Below are positions 1 through 7,749 of a stretch of 64,000 nt of DNA, one piece after another; position 1 is the first letter of the stretch, and each line of letters opens with the position of its first letter. Position numbers and translations under genes: made by a program. Source of the stretch: a virus; IMG/VR virus record IMGVR_UViG_3300025162_000040, positions 1-64,000 of that record; one strand, 5' to 3'. The notes under the pieces were generated by a model. It worked only from the letters and a program-made list of their open reading frames with translations, made no database searches and had not been told where the DNA came from.

Positions 1-10
1 AACCGGCGAC

Positions 11-448
11 TTAGGATGCGGCCAGCTTTTTACCTGGGTGATTGGACCAGAATGCGACATCTCTTTTAATGTATTGCCGCGTTTGCTTCTTTCCGGAGTG
101 CTTGGCCCAGTACGCTTTGTTCCTTCTCACGTACCGGCGTGTCTTCTTTTCTTCCGGAATGCTCTCTTTGGCAATAGTCGTCATGGCCTGGCGGCGGATG
201 TTCGGGCTGTCTTTGAGGATCTCTTCAGACATACACTTATACTTCGCCGGACCAATTTTAAGAAGCCGGCAGATGTCCTCCTCGTTGAAATTGGCGGCGA
301 GAAACGTCTTTATTCCATCCCGAATGCTCTTTGCCTTTTGATGATCTGCCTTGCGGACATAGATCTGTGAACCAGGATACACCTTTTGAAGGTACTCCCG
401 AACGTGCTTGTCTTCGATCTTCGCCACTGATAACGTTTTGGTTTTCAT
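11..448 (-). CDS. Unknown basic protein with a C-terminal 20-residue tandem repeat
   Basis: This is a 145-aa basic protein that I do not recognise. Residues 52-72 (FNEEDICRLLKIGPAKY) read like a helix-turn-helix. Residues about 102-141 are two near-copies of a 20-residue unit, RRYVRRNKAYWAKHSGKK followed by RQYIKRDVAFWSNHPGKK, which suggests an internal duplication and nucleic-acid binding. The start ATG follows GGGGGAAG at good spacing. It is the last gene of the leftward run from the promoter at 866-894. Confidence 0.75.
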   Translation of the reverse strand: MKTKTLSVAKIEDKHVREYLQKVYPGSQIYVRKADHQKAKSIRDGIKTFLAANFNEEDICRLLKIGPAKYKCMSEEILKDSPNIRRQAMTTIAKESIPEEKKTRRYVRRNKAYWAKHSGKKQTRQYIKRDVAFWSNHPGKKLAAS

Positions 449-476
449 TCTTGCTTCCCCCTATTTCTTGTTTGGT

Positions 477-698
477 TTAGTTTGAGCTTCGTTTTGCTTC
501 TGCGATACGCTTGTGTTCGTCTGTGATGTTGCTAATGATCTTGAGCAGCCCCTGGTAGACTAGTTCGTCGCTCTCTGGCATGTGTTGGCAACTCGCATGC
601 AGATCTTCAAGGGTCTTCTCAAGTCCATTCCTCCTGATGGTGCTAAGAATAACGCCAACAACTGTGTGAGCCATGAACTCGAGTTTTGTATCCCTCAC
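477..698 (-). CDS. Unknown small protein
   Basis: The 73-aa product (starts VRDTKLEFMAHTVVG) is mostly helical and I cannot assign it. The GTG start overlaps the TAG stop of the upstream 52-aa gene (TAGTG), so translation is probably coupled. Confidence 0.65.
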   Translation of the reverse strand: MRDTKLEFMAHTVVGVILSTIRRNGLEKTLEDLHASCQHMPESDELVYQGLLKIISNITDEHKRIAEAKRSSN

Positions 699-856
699 TA
701 CGCCTCCTTCCTGCGTTTGGATGCACGCGATGCTTCGCGCCTCAGCCTATTCATTTCTTTCATTCTGTCCGATCTCTTCCTGCGCTCTTCCGGAGAGTAA
801 TTCTTCGGTACTCCCCTCGCAAGCTTACCGAGCGCCTGTGCGAATTTGTTCTTCAC
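698..856 (-). CDS. Unknown small basic protein, 52 aa
   Basis: A GTG start lies 6 bases after GGGGGA and opens a 52-aa frame (VKNKFAQALGKLARGVPKNY to KRRKEA). It is rich in Lys and Arg and has the segment YSPEERRKRSDRMKEMNRLR, so a nucleic-acid-binding role is possible. It is the first gene after the promoter at 866-894 and overlaps the next start by one base. Confidence 0.65.
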   Translation of the reverse strand: MKNKFAQALGKLARGVPKNYSPEERRKRSDRMKEMNRLRREASRASKRRKEA

Positions 857-865
857 TGTTCCCCC

Positions 866-894
866 AATCTAGCACTATAAGTGCTTACTGTCAA
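866..894 (-). promoter_or_regulatory. Host-type sigma-70 promoter, leftward
   Basis: On the minus strand there is a TTGACA -35 box (889-894) and a TAGATT -10 box (866-871) separated by 17 bases, with TGC before the -10. The spacer carries the dyad GTAAGCACTTA. The run AAAAATAGTTG lies just upstream. It drives the 52-aa gene and the two genes after it. Confidence 0.85.
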
Positions 895-897
895 CAA

Positions 898-1431
898 CTA
901 TTTTTGATCGTTGACTGTTTTGACATACACGTACCCGTCACGCTGCAGCGACACGTATGGAAGCGAACACACCTCTCTGGTGTCAAATGGCCTTGTAATG
1001 AAGTGCCATCCGTTTTCTGTCTCCACACTTTCCAGCATAACTTCGTGTGGTATGTACTTTCCGACAACATCTAGCTTGCTCTGCTCTTTCGTGTCGACGT
1101 CAAGCAGAAACTTTTTCTCCCCGTAAATACATCCGGACTGGAGCAGAGCGGTCCTCCAGAGAGAGTCCACAAACCCGCGGCCCTCAGGAAAGTCGATTAG
1201 TTTGTGGATAAGCCAGATACGAGCTTTCTCCGCGTCACGCTTGTTAACAGTTTTATGGATCCTCCACTTGCCGCCAAGCAGCCGCACGCGTGCCTCGAGC
1301 ATAGCTAGATCCTCTTCTGGACGCTTTGCAACAACGCGAAAGCACCGAGCTTCCTGGCCGTCCTTAGTTCTTGATAGCGCCAGATAGATGTCTAGTGCGT
1401 CTGTGTATTCGCGATCTTCGTGGTTTGCCAT
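898..1431 (-). CDS. Conserved phage protein of unknown function
   Basis: The product is 177 aa, starting MANHEDREYTDALDIY. I chose the ATG at 1431 because GAGGA lies just before it and the upstream gene stops 10 bases earlier; a longer frame exists but would overlap that gene. The core WRIHKTVNKRDAEKARIW and the acidic FLLDVDT near residue 120 look like a conserved phage family, but I cannot name a reaction. Confidence 0.75.
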   Translation of the reverse strand: MANHEDREYTDALDIYLALSRTKDGQEARCFRVVAKRPEEDLAMLEARVRLLGGKWRIHKTVNKRDAEKARIWLIHKLIDFPEGRGFVDSLWRTALLQSGCIYGEKKFLLDVDTKEQSKLDVVGKYIPHEVMLESVETENGWHFITRPFDTREVCSLPYVSLQRDGYVYVKTVNDQK

Positions 1432-1441
1432 GTGGTCCTCA

Positions 1442-1615
1442 TTATCTGTTGAAGTAGTCGGGATCAACGTCCCCGTGATCAATCATTTGCTGCTTACGTT
1501 TCTCGCGCTCTTCCCAAGACGGCATGTCGCGTAGCCGCGAGATCATGTCAGATGGAAGCGGGCACTTCGGCTGTGAGCCACTGCACCAGTCGTCTAAAGC
1601 ATTCTTATTTGCCAT
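1442..1615 (-). CDS. Unknown small protein, 57 aa
   Basis: The frame starts MANKNALDDWCSGSQPKC and ends HGDVDPDYFNR. The ATG at 1615 is inside the tail of the upstream gene, where GGTGGTAAG serves as ribosome binding site. The longer same-frame reading upstream merely shadows that gene. It has a charged helix (WEEREKRKQQM) and no recognised domain. Confidence 0.65.
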   Translation of the reverse strand: MANKNALDDWCSGSQPKCPLPSDMISRLRDMPSWEEREKRKQQMIDHGDVDPDYFNR

Positions 1616-1898
1616 TCTTACCACCGAACAACTTTTTAAACAAAACCTCGAATATGCTAACGGGAAGCTCCCTCTTAGCCCATTCAGGGCACTCTCCTGG
1701 GTAGTCATACCGACGTTTAACGGAGCAATACATAGCTGCTTCCGCCAACCCTGTAGCCGGACCGGGAACTCGGCATGTGTCAAACCTTCCGTCACGATCC
1801 ATGATGTCAGCTTTTCTGTATTGACACGTCTTGCATTGTGTTTTGATAACGGGTCTGCCAGTGATGATCGCCTCAGGTGTGATTTCAAAGTCGCTCAT
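1605..1898 (-). CDS. Small Cys-rich, probable zinc-binding protein
   Basis: The 97-aa product has CKTCQYRK near residue 22, a second Cys near 42, and CSVKRRYDYPGECPEW near 58-73, a spacing typical of a structural zinc site. AGGA precedes the ATG. Function is unknown. Confidence 0.75.
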   Translation of the reverse strand: MSDFEITPEAIITGRPVIKTQCKTCQYRKADIMDRDGRFDTCRVPGPATGLAEAAMYCSVKRRYDYPGECPEWAKRELPVSIFEVLFKKLFGGKNGK

Positions 1899-1901
1899 TT
1901 C

Positions 1902-2135
1902 CTACACCTCCTCAATTGGTAGAAATATGCGTCCCTCAGGACTAGCAGTCACAAACTGCCATGATTTGCCACACGAGCATAAGAATGGAGCATGTCGGTT
2001 GGCGTCCATGGCAACATTTATAGGGACACTTTCATGGGAGTAGACTCCAAGCGCACAAGGGCCACTCTTACTTTGTGCCGCCAGCTCTTCCCCGCAATTC
2101 GGGCACTTAAACGTTATTGTCTCGTAGCATCCCAT
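1902..2135 (-). CDS. Zinc-ribbon-like small protein
   Basis: It contains FKCPNCGEE near the start and CSCGKSW near residue 55, giving a four-Cys ribbon. I prefer the ATG at 2135, which is 7 bases after GGAGG. An in-frame ATG at 2141 also exists and overlaps the upstream TGA, but it is too close to the binding site. Function is unknown. Confidence 0.75.
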   Translation of the reverse strand: MGCYETITFKCPNCGEELAAQSKSGPCALGVYSHESVPINVAMDANRHAPFLCSCGKSWQFVTASPEGRIFLPIEEV

Positions 2136-2137
2136 TA

Positions 2138-2401
2138 TCATTCCTCCGAAATGTTCAGTTCAATAATCTTCCAATCCTTTAGTTGAGTCGGGACTTGTAT
2201 TACACGTTCTCTCCAAACCATTCCATCAAGATACTGCTCATACTCTGTGTACGACAACCTCCCACAACTATTTAACCAAGACTCAATGCTAGGTTTTGAT
2301 TGGTACACTTTTCCTTTTGGACTAAGGTTTCGCTTGTTCGCGTGCGTCGACGGTTTCCAGTACAGCTCAGAAGGAATGTGAAGCACTTTATACAACCTCA
2401 C
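2138..2401 (-). CDS. Unknown protein, 87 aa
   Basis: A GTG start follows AGGAGG at good spacing and overlaps the TGA of the upstream mini-gene. The sequence (VLHIPSELYWKP, LSPKGKVYQSKPSIESWLN) does not match a family I know. Confidence 0.65.
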   Translation of the reverse strand: MRLYKVLHIPSELYWKPSTHANKRNLSPKGKVYQSKPSIESWLNSCGRLSYTEYEQYLDGMVWRERVIQVPTQLKDWKIIELNISEE

Positions 2402-2511
2402 TTTATCCTCCTACCGCAGCTCCAGCAGTAGTATCGTCGTACTCCTTTAACGATCTTAAACGAGCGGTGCTTACTGTGAAGCCCGAACAAGCACATAAGC
2501 TTACGGATCAT
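2398..2511 (-). CDS. Mini zinc-ribbon protein, 37 aa
   Basis: The frame MIRKLMCLFGLHSKHRSFKI... ends in YYCWSCGRRIK, with Cys7 and a CxxC pair plus two His that could bind zinc. ATGA and GTGA overlaps join it to both neighbours, which supports real translation. Similar 35-45 aa one-ribbon proteins are common in phages. Confidence 0.6.
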   Translation of the reverse strand: MIRKLMCLFGLHSKHRSFKIVKGVRRYYCWSCGRRIK

Positions 2512-2693
2512 GTTGTTCTCTGCGGCTTATACGCGAACAGTGGGCATTTGTTAAACTGGCATTTACTGGGCTCAAAAAGAGTTCCAGCGCACCGTATGCA
2601 GTGACTGTGGATGGCGTCCACAAGTTCCGGAGCGTCCTCATAGTCGTCATCATCCTCATCTTCTTCATCGTCCCAGTAGTCGTCCAGAGTCAC
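2508..2693 (-). CDS. Small acidic zinc-binding protein
   Basis: The 61-aa product has a very acidic start (YWDDEEDEDDDDYEDAPE) followed by HCIRCAGTLF and CQFNKCPLF, a four-Cys site. The GTG start overlaps the upstream TGA. The acidic stretch could be DNA mimicry or simply a flexible tail; this is not resolved. Confidence 0.65.
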   Translation of the reverse strand: MTLDDYWDDEEDEDDDDYEDAPELVDAIHSHCIRCAGTLFEPSKCQFNKCPLFAYKPQRTT

Positions 2694-2923
2694 TTTAACA
2701 GCCCCTGTATGTCTACGTGTGGCCTCGTGTGTGCGTCAATGTACGAAACTTCCCACATCCTATACTTCTTCCTACCGCGGCAGAGCTCTCTGGCCTCTTT
2801 ATACGAGAACTTGTGGGCTTTACGGATATCACAATGGTACCCGTGGCCGTCCTTAACCCACCACAGAAGGCAGTTTCCAACACATCCACGCTCAATGTTC
2901 TCGATGTAGTATTGCTTTTTCAT
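2690..2923 (-). CDS. Conserved phage protein of unknown function, 77 aa
   Basis: The pattern YYIENIERGCVGNCLLWW then DGHGYHCDIRKAHKFS and EARELC is a family I have seen in many phages, with no known role. ATGA overlaps join it to both neighbours. Confidence 0.8.
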   Translation of the reverse strand: MKKQYYIENIERGCVGNCLLWWVKDGHGYHCDIRKAHKFSYKEARELCRGRKKYRMWEVSYIDAHTRPHVDIQGLLK

Positions 2924-3501
2924 TTGAGCAGCTCCAATATTTTTAGGTAGTTCTTATAAGACAGCCCATTATCCGGATCTACCTTGACAAAGTATGGAAG
3001 CTGTCCATCTAACATGTCGCTGTCGTCGTCTACAATAGCGTATTGCTCCACTTCTGGGTGGTCCCGAAGCCACATAGCGATCTCCTCGCCACGCGCTGAG
3101 GACAGCTTTTCAGGCGTAGAATCCATCATCGGAAGATGCATTGCTACTGCCATGTTCACGTGCCCTGTCGAGCGCCGCCATGTAGAGGATAGGATTATCC
3201 TGGCCCCAGTTTTCTCGCATGCAACTCTAATAAGATCTATAGCAACGTGGTCAAACATCTTTAAACCCTGCTTATCTACTTCCCAGGGGTATCCGTCGTA
3301 CGCTATACACGTTCTACGCGAATTGATTACACCATCTACATCCAGGAAAATGACTTTAGCTAACTGATGTTTCCAGTTGTCGCAGACAAACCCAGCGGAA
3401 ATCTCTGTAGTTGCTCCTTCCGGCTGTGCAGAGCAGTTTCCACATGTTCCACCGTCAGCGTAGAAGCAATTTTGACATGTTTTACTTTCGGTATTACTCA
3501 T
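2920..3501 (-). CDS. HAD-superfamily hydrolase with N-terminal Cys-rich segment
   Basis: Residues 1-45 hold CQNCFYADGGTCGNC and a later Cys (FVCDNW), a probable zinc site. From residue 50 the HAD motifs appear: FLDVDGVIN (nucleophile Asp), ILSSTWR (motif II Ser/Thr) and DDDSDML (motif IV acids). The DxDGVxN plus SSTWR style fits the HAD phosphatase domain found with RNA-repair proteins, and an RtcB ligase lies in the same run, so a polynucleotide end-phosphatase role is plausible but inferred. Confidence 0.8.
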   Translation of the reverse strand: MSNTESKTCQNCFYADGGTCGNCSAQPEGATTEISAGFVCDNWKHQLAKVIFLDVDGVINSRRTCIAYDGYPWEVDKQGLKMFDHVAIDLIRVACEKTGARIILSSTWRRSTGHVNMAVAMHLPMMDSTPEKLSSARGEEIAMWLRDHPEVEQYAIVDDDSDMLDGQLPYFVKVDPDNGLSYKNYLKILELLK

Positions 3502-3764
3502 TTCTTGTATCTCCCGGTCCGCCCGTAGTTGTAGAAATGCCTGCCACTTTTAACCCTCTCCAAAACATTCTGGAACCCATCTTCGAAGTGCTCCGAATAC
3601 GGGTTAGTTGCAAAGCCAGCCACAGTTTCTTTGCCACACCCAGCACATTTATACAGGTCCGCTGAGTAGATCTTGTAGGGCCCGAAGTCAGCCATTTCGA
3701 TCACAAAGATCCCGTTTTGCTCGGTACTAAGCTCAAAATTACATTCGGCACACACCATCTTCAT
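3498..3764 (-). CDS. Zinc-ribbon protein, 88 aa
   Basis: CAECNF at residues 5-10 and CAGCGKE near 40 form a four-Cys ribbon. GGAG precedes the ATG, and ATGA overlaps join both neighbours. Function is unknown. Confidence 0.7.
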   Translation of the reverse strand: MKMVCAECNFELSTEQNGIFVIEMADFGPYKIYSADLYKCAGCGKETVAGFATNPYSEHFEDGFQNVLERVKSGRHFYNYGRTGRYKK

Positions 3765-4264
3765 TTTTTGCTCCTTTTTAAGTTCATCATTCTTCCGTCA
3801 GTTTCCATATGGCATCTTCGGCAAAGCCATTCCCAGTCAGTAAGATCTCTTTTATATTTTCCACTTATGTTTGCGACATCACGAGGTTTTACTTTTTGAC
3901 AGCATATACACCTACTAGGTTTTTTTAACTTACGTCTCACCCAGGCGTGTAGTGAGGCATAACCAACATCATCACCCCTCCACTGTGGATTTAATTCATT
4001 GAGCTTGGATACAGATACTTTATGATTTCGATCCAAGTAGTTTTTAAAGTCTGCTCCACAGCAAATCTTTGAGCAATAGATAGACTTCTTACATCCAGTA
4101 AACCTTTTGTGGCAAACCTTGCATACCTTTTTGAATTTGTACGAGTATTTCTTTGAGCACTCTCTGCACTGCCCACGTACTCCAAGTTTTCCGTGCTGCT
4201 GTTTGCAGAAACAGCTAAGTTCCAAAATTTTTTTACAACAACAACATTCTTTAGTCTGTGTCAT
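3761..4264 (-). CDS. HNH endonuclease, probable homing enzyme
   Basis: The 167-aa protein has paired-Cys segments in its N-terminal half (CCCCKK, CRECSK, CKVCHKRF, YCSKIC), then WRGDDVGYASLHAWVRRKL and CICCQK, and ends WEWLCRRCHMETDG, the usual C-terminal half of a phage HNH domain. Such genes are free-standing mobile endonucleases. It sits between the RtcB gene and a zinc-ribbon gene, overlapping the latter by ATGA. Its lower GC content than neighbours fits recent arrival. Confidence 0.85.
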   Translation of the reverse strand: MTQTKECCCCKKILELSCFCKQQHGKLGVRGQCRECSKKYSYKFKKVCKVCHKRFTGCKKSIYCSKICCGADFKNYLDRNHKVSVSKLNELNPQWRGDDVGYASLHAWVRRKLKKPSRCICCQKVKPRDVANISGKYKRDLTDWEWLCRRCHMETDGRMMNLKRSKK

Positions 4265-4265
4265 A

Positions 4266-6425
4266 TCAGCCTTTAATGACCCCTAAAGGCTGCAGTTCAA
4301 CCACGATCTCGACGAGATCTTCCTGGTTCTTCATTACCTGATCAATCGGCTTGTACGCGCCCGCAGCTTCATCAAGGTCCTTTGCTGTCCGGATACCGTG
4401 AATGATGCCCTGATCGTCCAGACGCCTCTGCTCTTCCTCAAGGTTTAGGGTGTTCTCAGCCTTGGTACGGCTCATAGTCCTGCCGGCGCCGTGTGAGCAG
4501 GACATAAAGCTCTCTTGATTACCTTTACCCTTGACGATGTAGCTCTTGGTGCCCTGAGATCCAGGGATGATGCCGATAGTGTTTTCTCTGGCTAAAGTCG
4601 CTCCCTTCCTGTGAACCATAACGTTCTTTCCAAAATGGCTTTCGACAGTGGCGTAGTTGTGAGCAATGTTTATCATTCCGCTCATGTCGATGCTGCCACC
4701 AAGAGTGCTGTTAAACACATTTACAATGCGCTCCATCATTAGCTTGCGGTTAGCCAGCGCAAACTCGACACAGTATTGCATTTCAAGTAGGTACTTCTGA
4801 CCTTCAGTGCTGTCTATAGGAAGAAATGCCAAGTCAGACTCCTTTGGAACTGACGAAAACCACTTTGCAGTCATTTCCTTAGCGAGGTCATTGTAGTGCT
4901 TAGCAACCTTAAAGCCAATGTTCCTACTTCCCGAGTGAATCATGATCCAAATAAACCCAGTCTGATCCTTCTGTATTTCGATAAAATGGTTCCCACCGCC
5001 GAGCGTCCCAATCTGCTTCAAGGCAGACTGGTACTCCTGCTCAACAATACTTGAGTCGACTAGGAAAGCCTGGCGAATTGATCGCGTTTCAGGCATAAGC
5101 TGCTCGTTCTGTTTTTCACCGTGGTGACTAAACCCTACCGGTACAACCGTTCTGATGCCGCCGTGATGCTCCTTCGAGCCTCCAAAGAGCTTCTTAATGA
5201 CCTCTTTGGTGATCCACTCAGTTGTCCACGGAGTCTTTAGAGCGCACATACCACAGTTTCCTGTTGCAAACACGTTCCCGTTTCTTCTTGCGATAAAAAA
5301 TCCAGACGGGACTGTAAAGCAATACTTAAACCCGTCTTCACTTTTAGCATACGACATTTTAGTTTTTGGGTACCCGTTCATTCCTATTTTAGTGCTAGTT
5401 GATCTAAATACTCGATAGTCTAATTCACTATCTAGCCCGCTTCTCCCAATATCTGTCCGAAGAACACTCCTAAATCCACACGAGGAGAAGACGTATTGAA
5501 CAAAATCAGCGTCTTCCCGATTCCGAGTAAAGAATACTTGATCTTTCTCGTTACCGTCCCAATGTAGCACTTCATCATTTACTACAAGAAGCTGCTCAAA
5601 ACTAGCATTCCAAAATTGCTTTAGACCTTTCTCAAGAATAGGAGGAGAAAATCGTATATGAGTTACACCATCATACTTATTGACACTTTGTATATATTTT
5701 ATATTAGCATCATTCAGTAGCTTTATTGCACGCTTAACTTTCCTATCTTTTTTGACCCTGAGTAGCCCCCGAGTTCTGTCTATGTAGCCGTCGGCACAGA
5801 ACATTACCATTACTCTTAGCTCGGCGTCTGTAAGACTAACACGTGTTATTAATTCCGGAGTAAATGTTGTTACAAATCTATGCCTGTATCCTGTTTTTGT
5901 GGACAAGTGCTTTTGAAGTATTTCAGAAGCCAAGTCTACTTGATACTTAGAGAAGTTGGTCTTCCTATCGTTAAGGAATACTAAACATCTGTGATCTTCA
6001 CTAACCATTTGGTCAATGCCATATTTTGTTTTAAAATGTATAAATTTTTCGCACGGCACCTTTATGTAGTTCTCAGGCGTAACAAGTCTAGCTGCCCCAG
6101 TATCTGGACAGTACTCCATTACTTTTTCATCCTTGTACTCCGAAATTTTCTTCCATCCAAAACCAGTAAGAAACTCTGTATCTTTGTCAACACAACCGAT
6201 ATCCACACCAACCGCGTTAGGAATAACCACACGCTCCGCGGCCAACACGCCACCGATTGGCATGCCATATCCAGAGTGGCAGTCCGGCATGATCGCGATG
6301 TGGTGGAACGCGAATGGGAGCTTCGAGAGGTTGCTGATCTGTGACAGAGCAGACTCCTCGATCGATCCCTCCGCAGACCATATGAATGCCGGGACTTTCA
6401 TTTCTTCATTTTTGAACTTGTACAT
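4266..6425 (-). CDS. rtcB: RtcB-type RNA ligase precursor containing an intein
   Basis: RtcB seals RNA 2',3'-cyclic phosphate (or 3'-phosphate) ends to 5'-OH ends with GTP and Mn2+. The 719-aa precursor splits into extein 1-77, intein 78-390 and extein 391-719, giving a mature ligase of about 406 aa, normal for the family. Exteins show MPDCHSGYGMPIGG, GVDIG joined to CGMCA, GGGNHFIE, MIHSGSRNIG, VHRKGATLA and SCSHGAGRTMSR, the last holding the His that is guanylylated. With the Rnl2-like ligase at 29,090 and the HAD at 2,920 it suggests RNA repair, for example of tRNAs cut by host anticodon nucleases. Confidence 0.95.
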   Translation of the reverse strand: MYKFKNEEMKVPAFIWSAEGSIEESALSQISNLSKLPFAFHHIAIMPDCHSGYGMPIGGVLAAERVVIPNAVGVDIGCVDKDTEFLTGFGWKKISEYKDEKVMEYCPDTGAARLVTPENYIKVPCEKFIHFKTKYGIDQMVSEDHRCLVFLNDRKTNFSKYQVDLASEILQKHLSTKTGYRHRFVTTFTPELITRVSLTDAELRVMVMFCADGYIDRTRGLLRVKKDRKVKRAIKLLNDANIKYIQSVNKYDGVTHIRFSPPILEKGLKQFWNASFEQLLVVNDEVLHWDGNEKDQVFFTRNREDADFVQYVFSSCGFRSVLRTDIGRSGLDSELDYRVFRSTSTKIGMNGYPKTKMSYAKSEDGFKYCFTVPSGFFIARRNGNVFATGNCGMCALKTPWTTEWITKEVIKKLFGGSKEHHGGIRTVVPVGFSHHGEKQNEQLMPETRSIRQAFLVDSSIVEQEYQSALKQIGTLGGGNHFIEIQKDQTGFIWIMIHSGSRNIGFKVAKHYNDLAKEMTAKWFSSVPKESDLAFLPIDSTEGQKYLLEMQYCVEFALANRKLMMERIVNVFNSTLGGSIDMSGMINIAHNYATVESHFGKNVMVHRKGATLARENTIGIIPGSQGTKSYIVKGKGNQESFMSCSHGAGRTMSRTKAENTLNLEEEQRRLDDQGIIHGIRTAKDLDEAAGAYKPIDQVMKNQEDLVEIVVELQPLGVIKG
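5256..6194 (-). mobile_element. Intein with LAGLIDADG-type endonuclease inside RtcB
   Basis: The 313-residue insertion begins with Cys (CVDKDTEFLTGFGWKKI, a Hint block A start) and ends NVFATGN before Cys391 of the extein. Hint block B is seen at SEDHRCLVF. The middle has a dodecapeptide-type endonuclease motif, LRVMVMFCADGYI. The penultimate residue is Gly rather than the usual His. The insertion lies exactly before the metal-binding Cys of the RtcB motif DIGCGM, so the ligase is inactive until spliced. Codon use is more AT-rich than the exteins. Confidence 0.93.
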
Positions 6426-6867
6426 ATGGATTTATTCTCTCTTTTTTGCGGCATTTTGAGTTATAGAAATCAAGATTATTGTAGATATTTCCTACCAGCG
6501 TGCACGGCGTGAACTCATATTTACCAAATTTTAAACCTCTTCTGGAATCTATCCCGTCGGCGTACTCATATGATGTCACTACATAAAGCCCCTCGTCACG
6601 CGTGCTTGGGTAGCACTGTAAAATGTCTCCTTCATATATTTGTAGTTTCTGATCCCGAAATTTACCATCAATTACTCCAGCGGCTATATTTTTTGTGTCA
6701 TGAGACAGTCCCTCAAAACTCCAGTCAAACAAACCTGGTAGCTCACCTCTTCTCGGGTGGCAGCGCCGATACATCCATTTAATTGTGCCATCCGGCTGCT
6801 GAATTGCTGCTTCGTATCCAACGATTCTATGATTGCTTACAAGCCTATGCAAATACAGATCAGCCAT
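6406..6867 (-). CDS. YopX-family phage protein
   Basis: The 153-aa product has FRDQKLQIYEGDILQ near residue 75 and TLVGNIYNN near the C-terminus, the hallmark pair of the YopX domain, which is common in phages and has no firm function. The ATG at 6867 (MADLYLHRL) overlaps the upstream 53-aa gene by 8 bases. Its tail overlaps the RtcB start by 20 bases. Confidence 0.8.
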   Translation of the reverse strand: MADLYLHRLVSNHRIVGYEAAIQQPDGTIKWMYRRCHPRRGELPGLFDWSFEGLSHDTKNIAAGVIDGKFRDQKLQIYEGDILQCYPSTRDEGLYVVTSYEYADGIDSRRGLKFGKYEFTPCTLVGNIYNNLDFYNSKCRKKERINPYVQVQK

Positions 6868-7021
6868 TTTGTGCCTTCTTATTGCAGTAGACGTTCGTTC
6901 CCGCAAGTACGCTTTTGAGCATTTCGATCTGCTCCTCCAGCCGTTGTTTAGACCAGTCTTTATAGCTATACCCACAGCAACATGGTGTTTCCCAACAGTG
7001 TGCACAGTCAGATAGGCTCAT
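6860..7021 (-). CDS. Conserved Cys-rich phage mini-protein, 53 aa
   Basis: The frame begins MSLSDCAHCWETPCCCGYSY and continues KDWSKQRLEEQIEMLKSVLA. The CxxCWxxPCxCGY segment followed by a helix is a recurrent small phage protein of unknown role. It overlaps the upstream gene by ATGA and the next by 8 bases. Confidence 0.75.
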   Translation of the reverse strand: MSLSDCAHCWETPCCCGYSYKDWSKQRLEEQIEMLKSVLAGTNVYCNKKAQNG

Positions 7022-7746
7022 GTTTTGAACTCGTTTTTGATGTTAAACTTCCTGAGATTTCTCTTAAACTCGTTAAGAGCTTTCGGCAGGTAGTGGTTGT
7101 TCTGAATGCTCTCGTATAGTCCAGCGTCTCCGGACAGGATCCTATCGCACAGCTCACGGACTTTAAGGCTTATGTACGTCTTAGGGTTGTTGCCAACAGT
7201 ACGATCGAGCGTAAGAAGCACTCTGTGCATTAAGGCCTGCTGCCTGGCCATAATAAGATCATGCATCGCGTGGTTGACGATCCACTGTATGTCCGATTCA
7301 GTAATTGCTGCAATAGCCGCCGTCTCCTCTGGACCAAACTTGGTAGGATCTATGATAGCGACCTTTCGGTCACTCTTGTTCGGCGTTGCGGACGGCCTAA
7401 AGAGAATGTGCATGGACTTGAGCTCGAAATTCGCCTTGTATGCGAATATCTTGTTAATGTTTTTGTACACAGTGCTCTTTAAAGATGTCTGCTCGTATAC
7501 CACCTTACCTTTAAGCAGTGCTCTGTACTGTATGAGCCAGTGCACAGTCTCTTTGATGGGAACACACAGAAAGATAACATCGGAACGCTTAATCCGGTCT
7601 GTCACCTCGTCGTGGCTTTCGTTCTTGTCTACACAATAGATATCTAATGCCTTAGGCATGTGCCTTAGAAGCCCTTGCAGTATGAACGACCCTATCTCGC
7701 CCTTGTAGCCGACTACTAGTGGCGCCCTGAATGGAAAGTTCTCCAT
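7018..7746 (-). CDS. Prephenate-dehydrogenase (TyrA)-like NAD(P)-binding protein
   Basis: The 242-aa protein has an N-terminal Rossmann fold: VVGYKGEIGSF in place of GxGxxG, an acid at the end of strand 2 (YCVDKNE), and DVIFLCVPIKETV. Then come EQTSLKS, MHILFRPSATP and HDLIMARQQALMHRVLL, which line up with the TyrA family order (SVK, HPMFGP, H-x-Q-x-L-x-H). The dinucleotide loop is degenerate, so activity is uncertain. Phage TyrA-like genes are uncommon; a role in aromatic or cofactor metabolism is only inferred. Confidence 0.65.
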   Translation of the reverse strand: MENFPFRAPLVVGYKGEIGSFILQGLLRHMPKALDIYCVDKNESHDEVTDRIKRSDVIFLCVPIKETVHWLIQYRALLKGKVVYEQTSLKSTVYKNINKIFAYKANFELKSMHILFRPSATPNKSDRKVAIIDPTKFGPEETAAIAAITESDIQWIVNHAMHDLIMARQQALMHRVLLTLDRTVGNNPKTYISLKVRELCDRILSGDAGLYESIQNNHYLPKALNEFKRNLRKFNIKNEFKT

Positions 7747-7749
7747 GAA

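Noticed and set aside
1442-1888. Long frame starting at 1888 on the minus strand
   Set aside because: Its upstream two-thirds shadows the Cys-rich gene at 1605-1898; only the part from the ATG at 1615 is kept.
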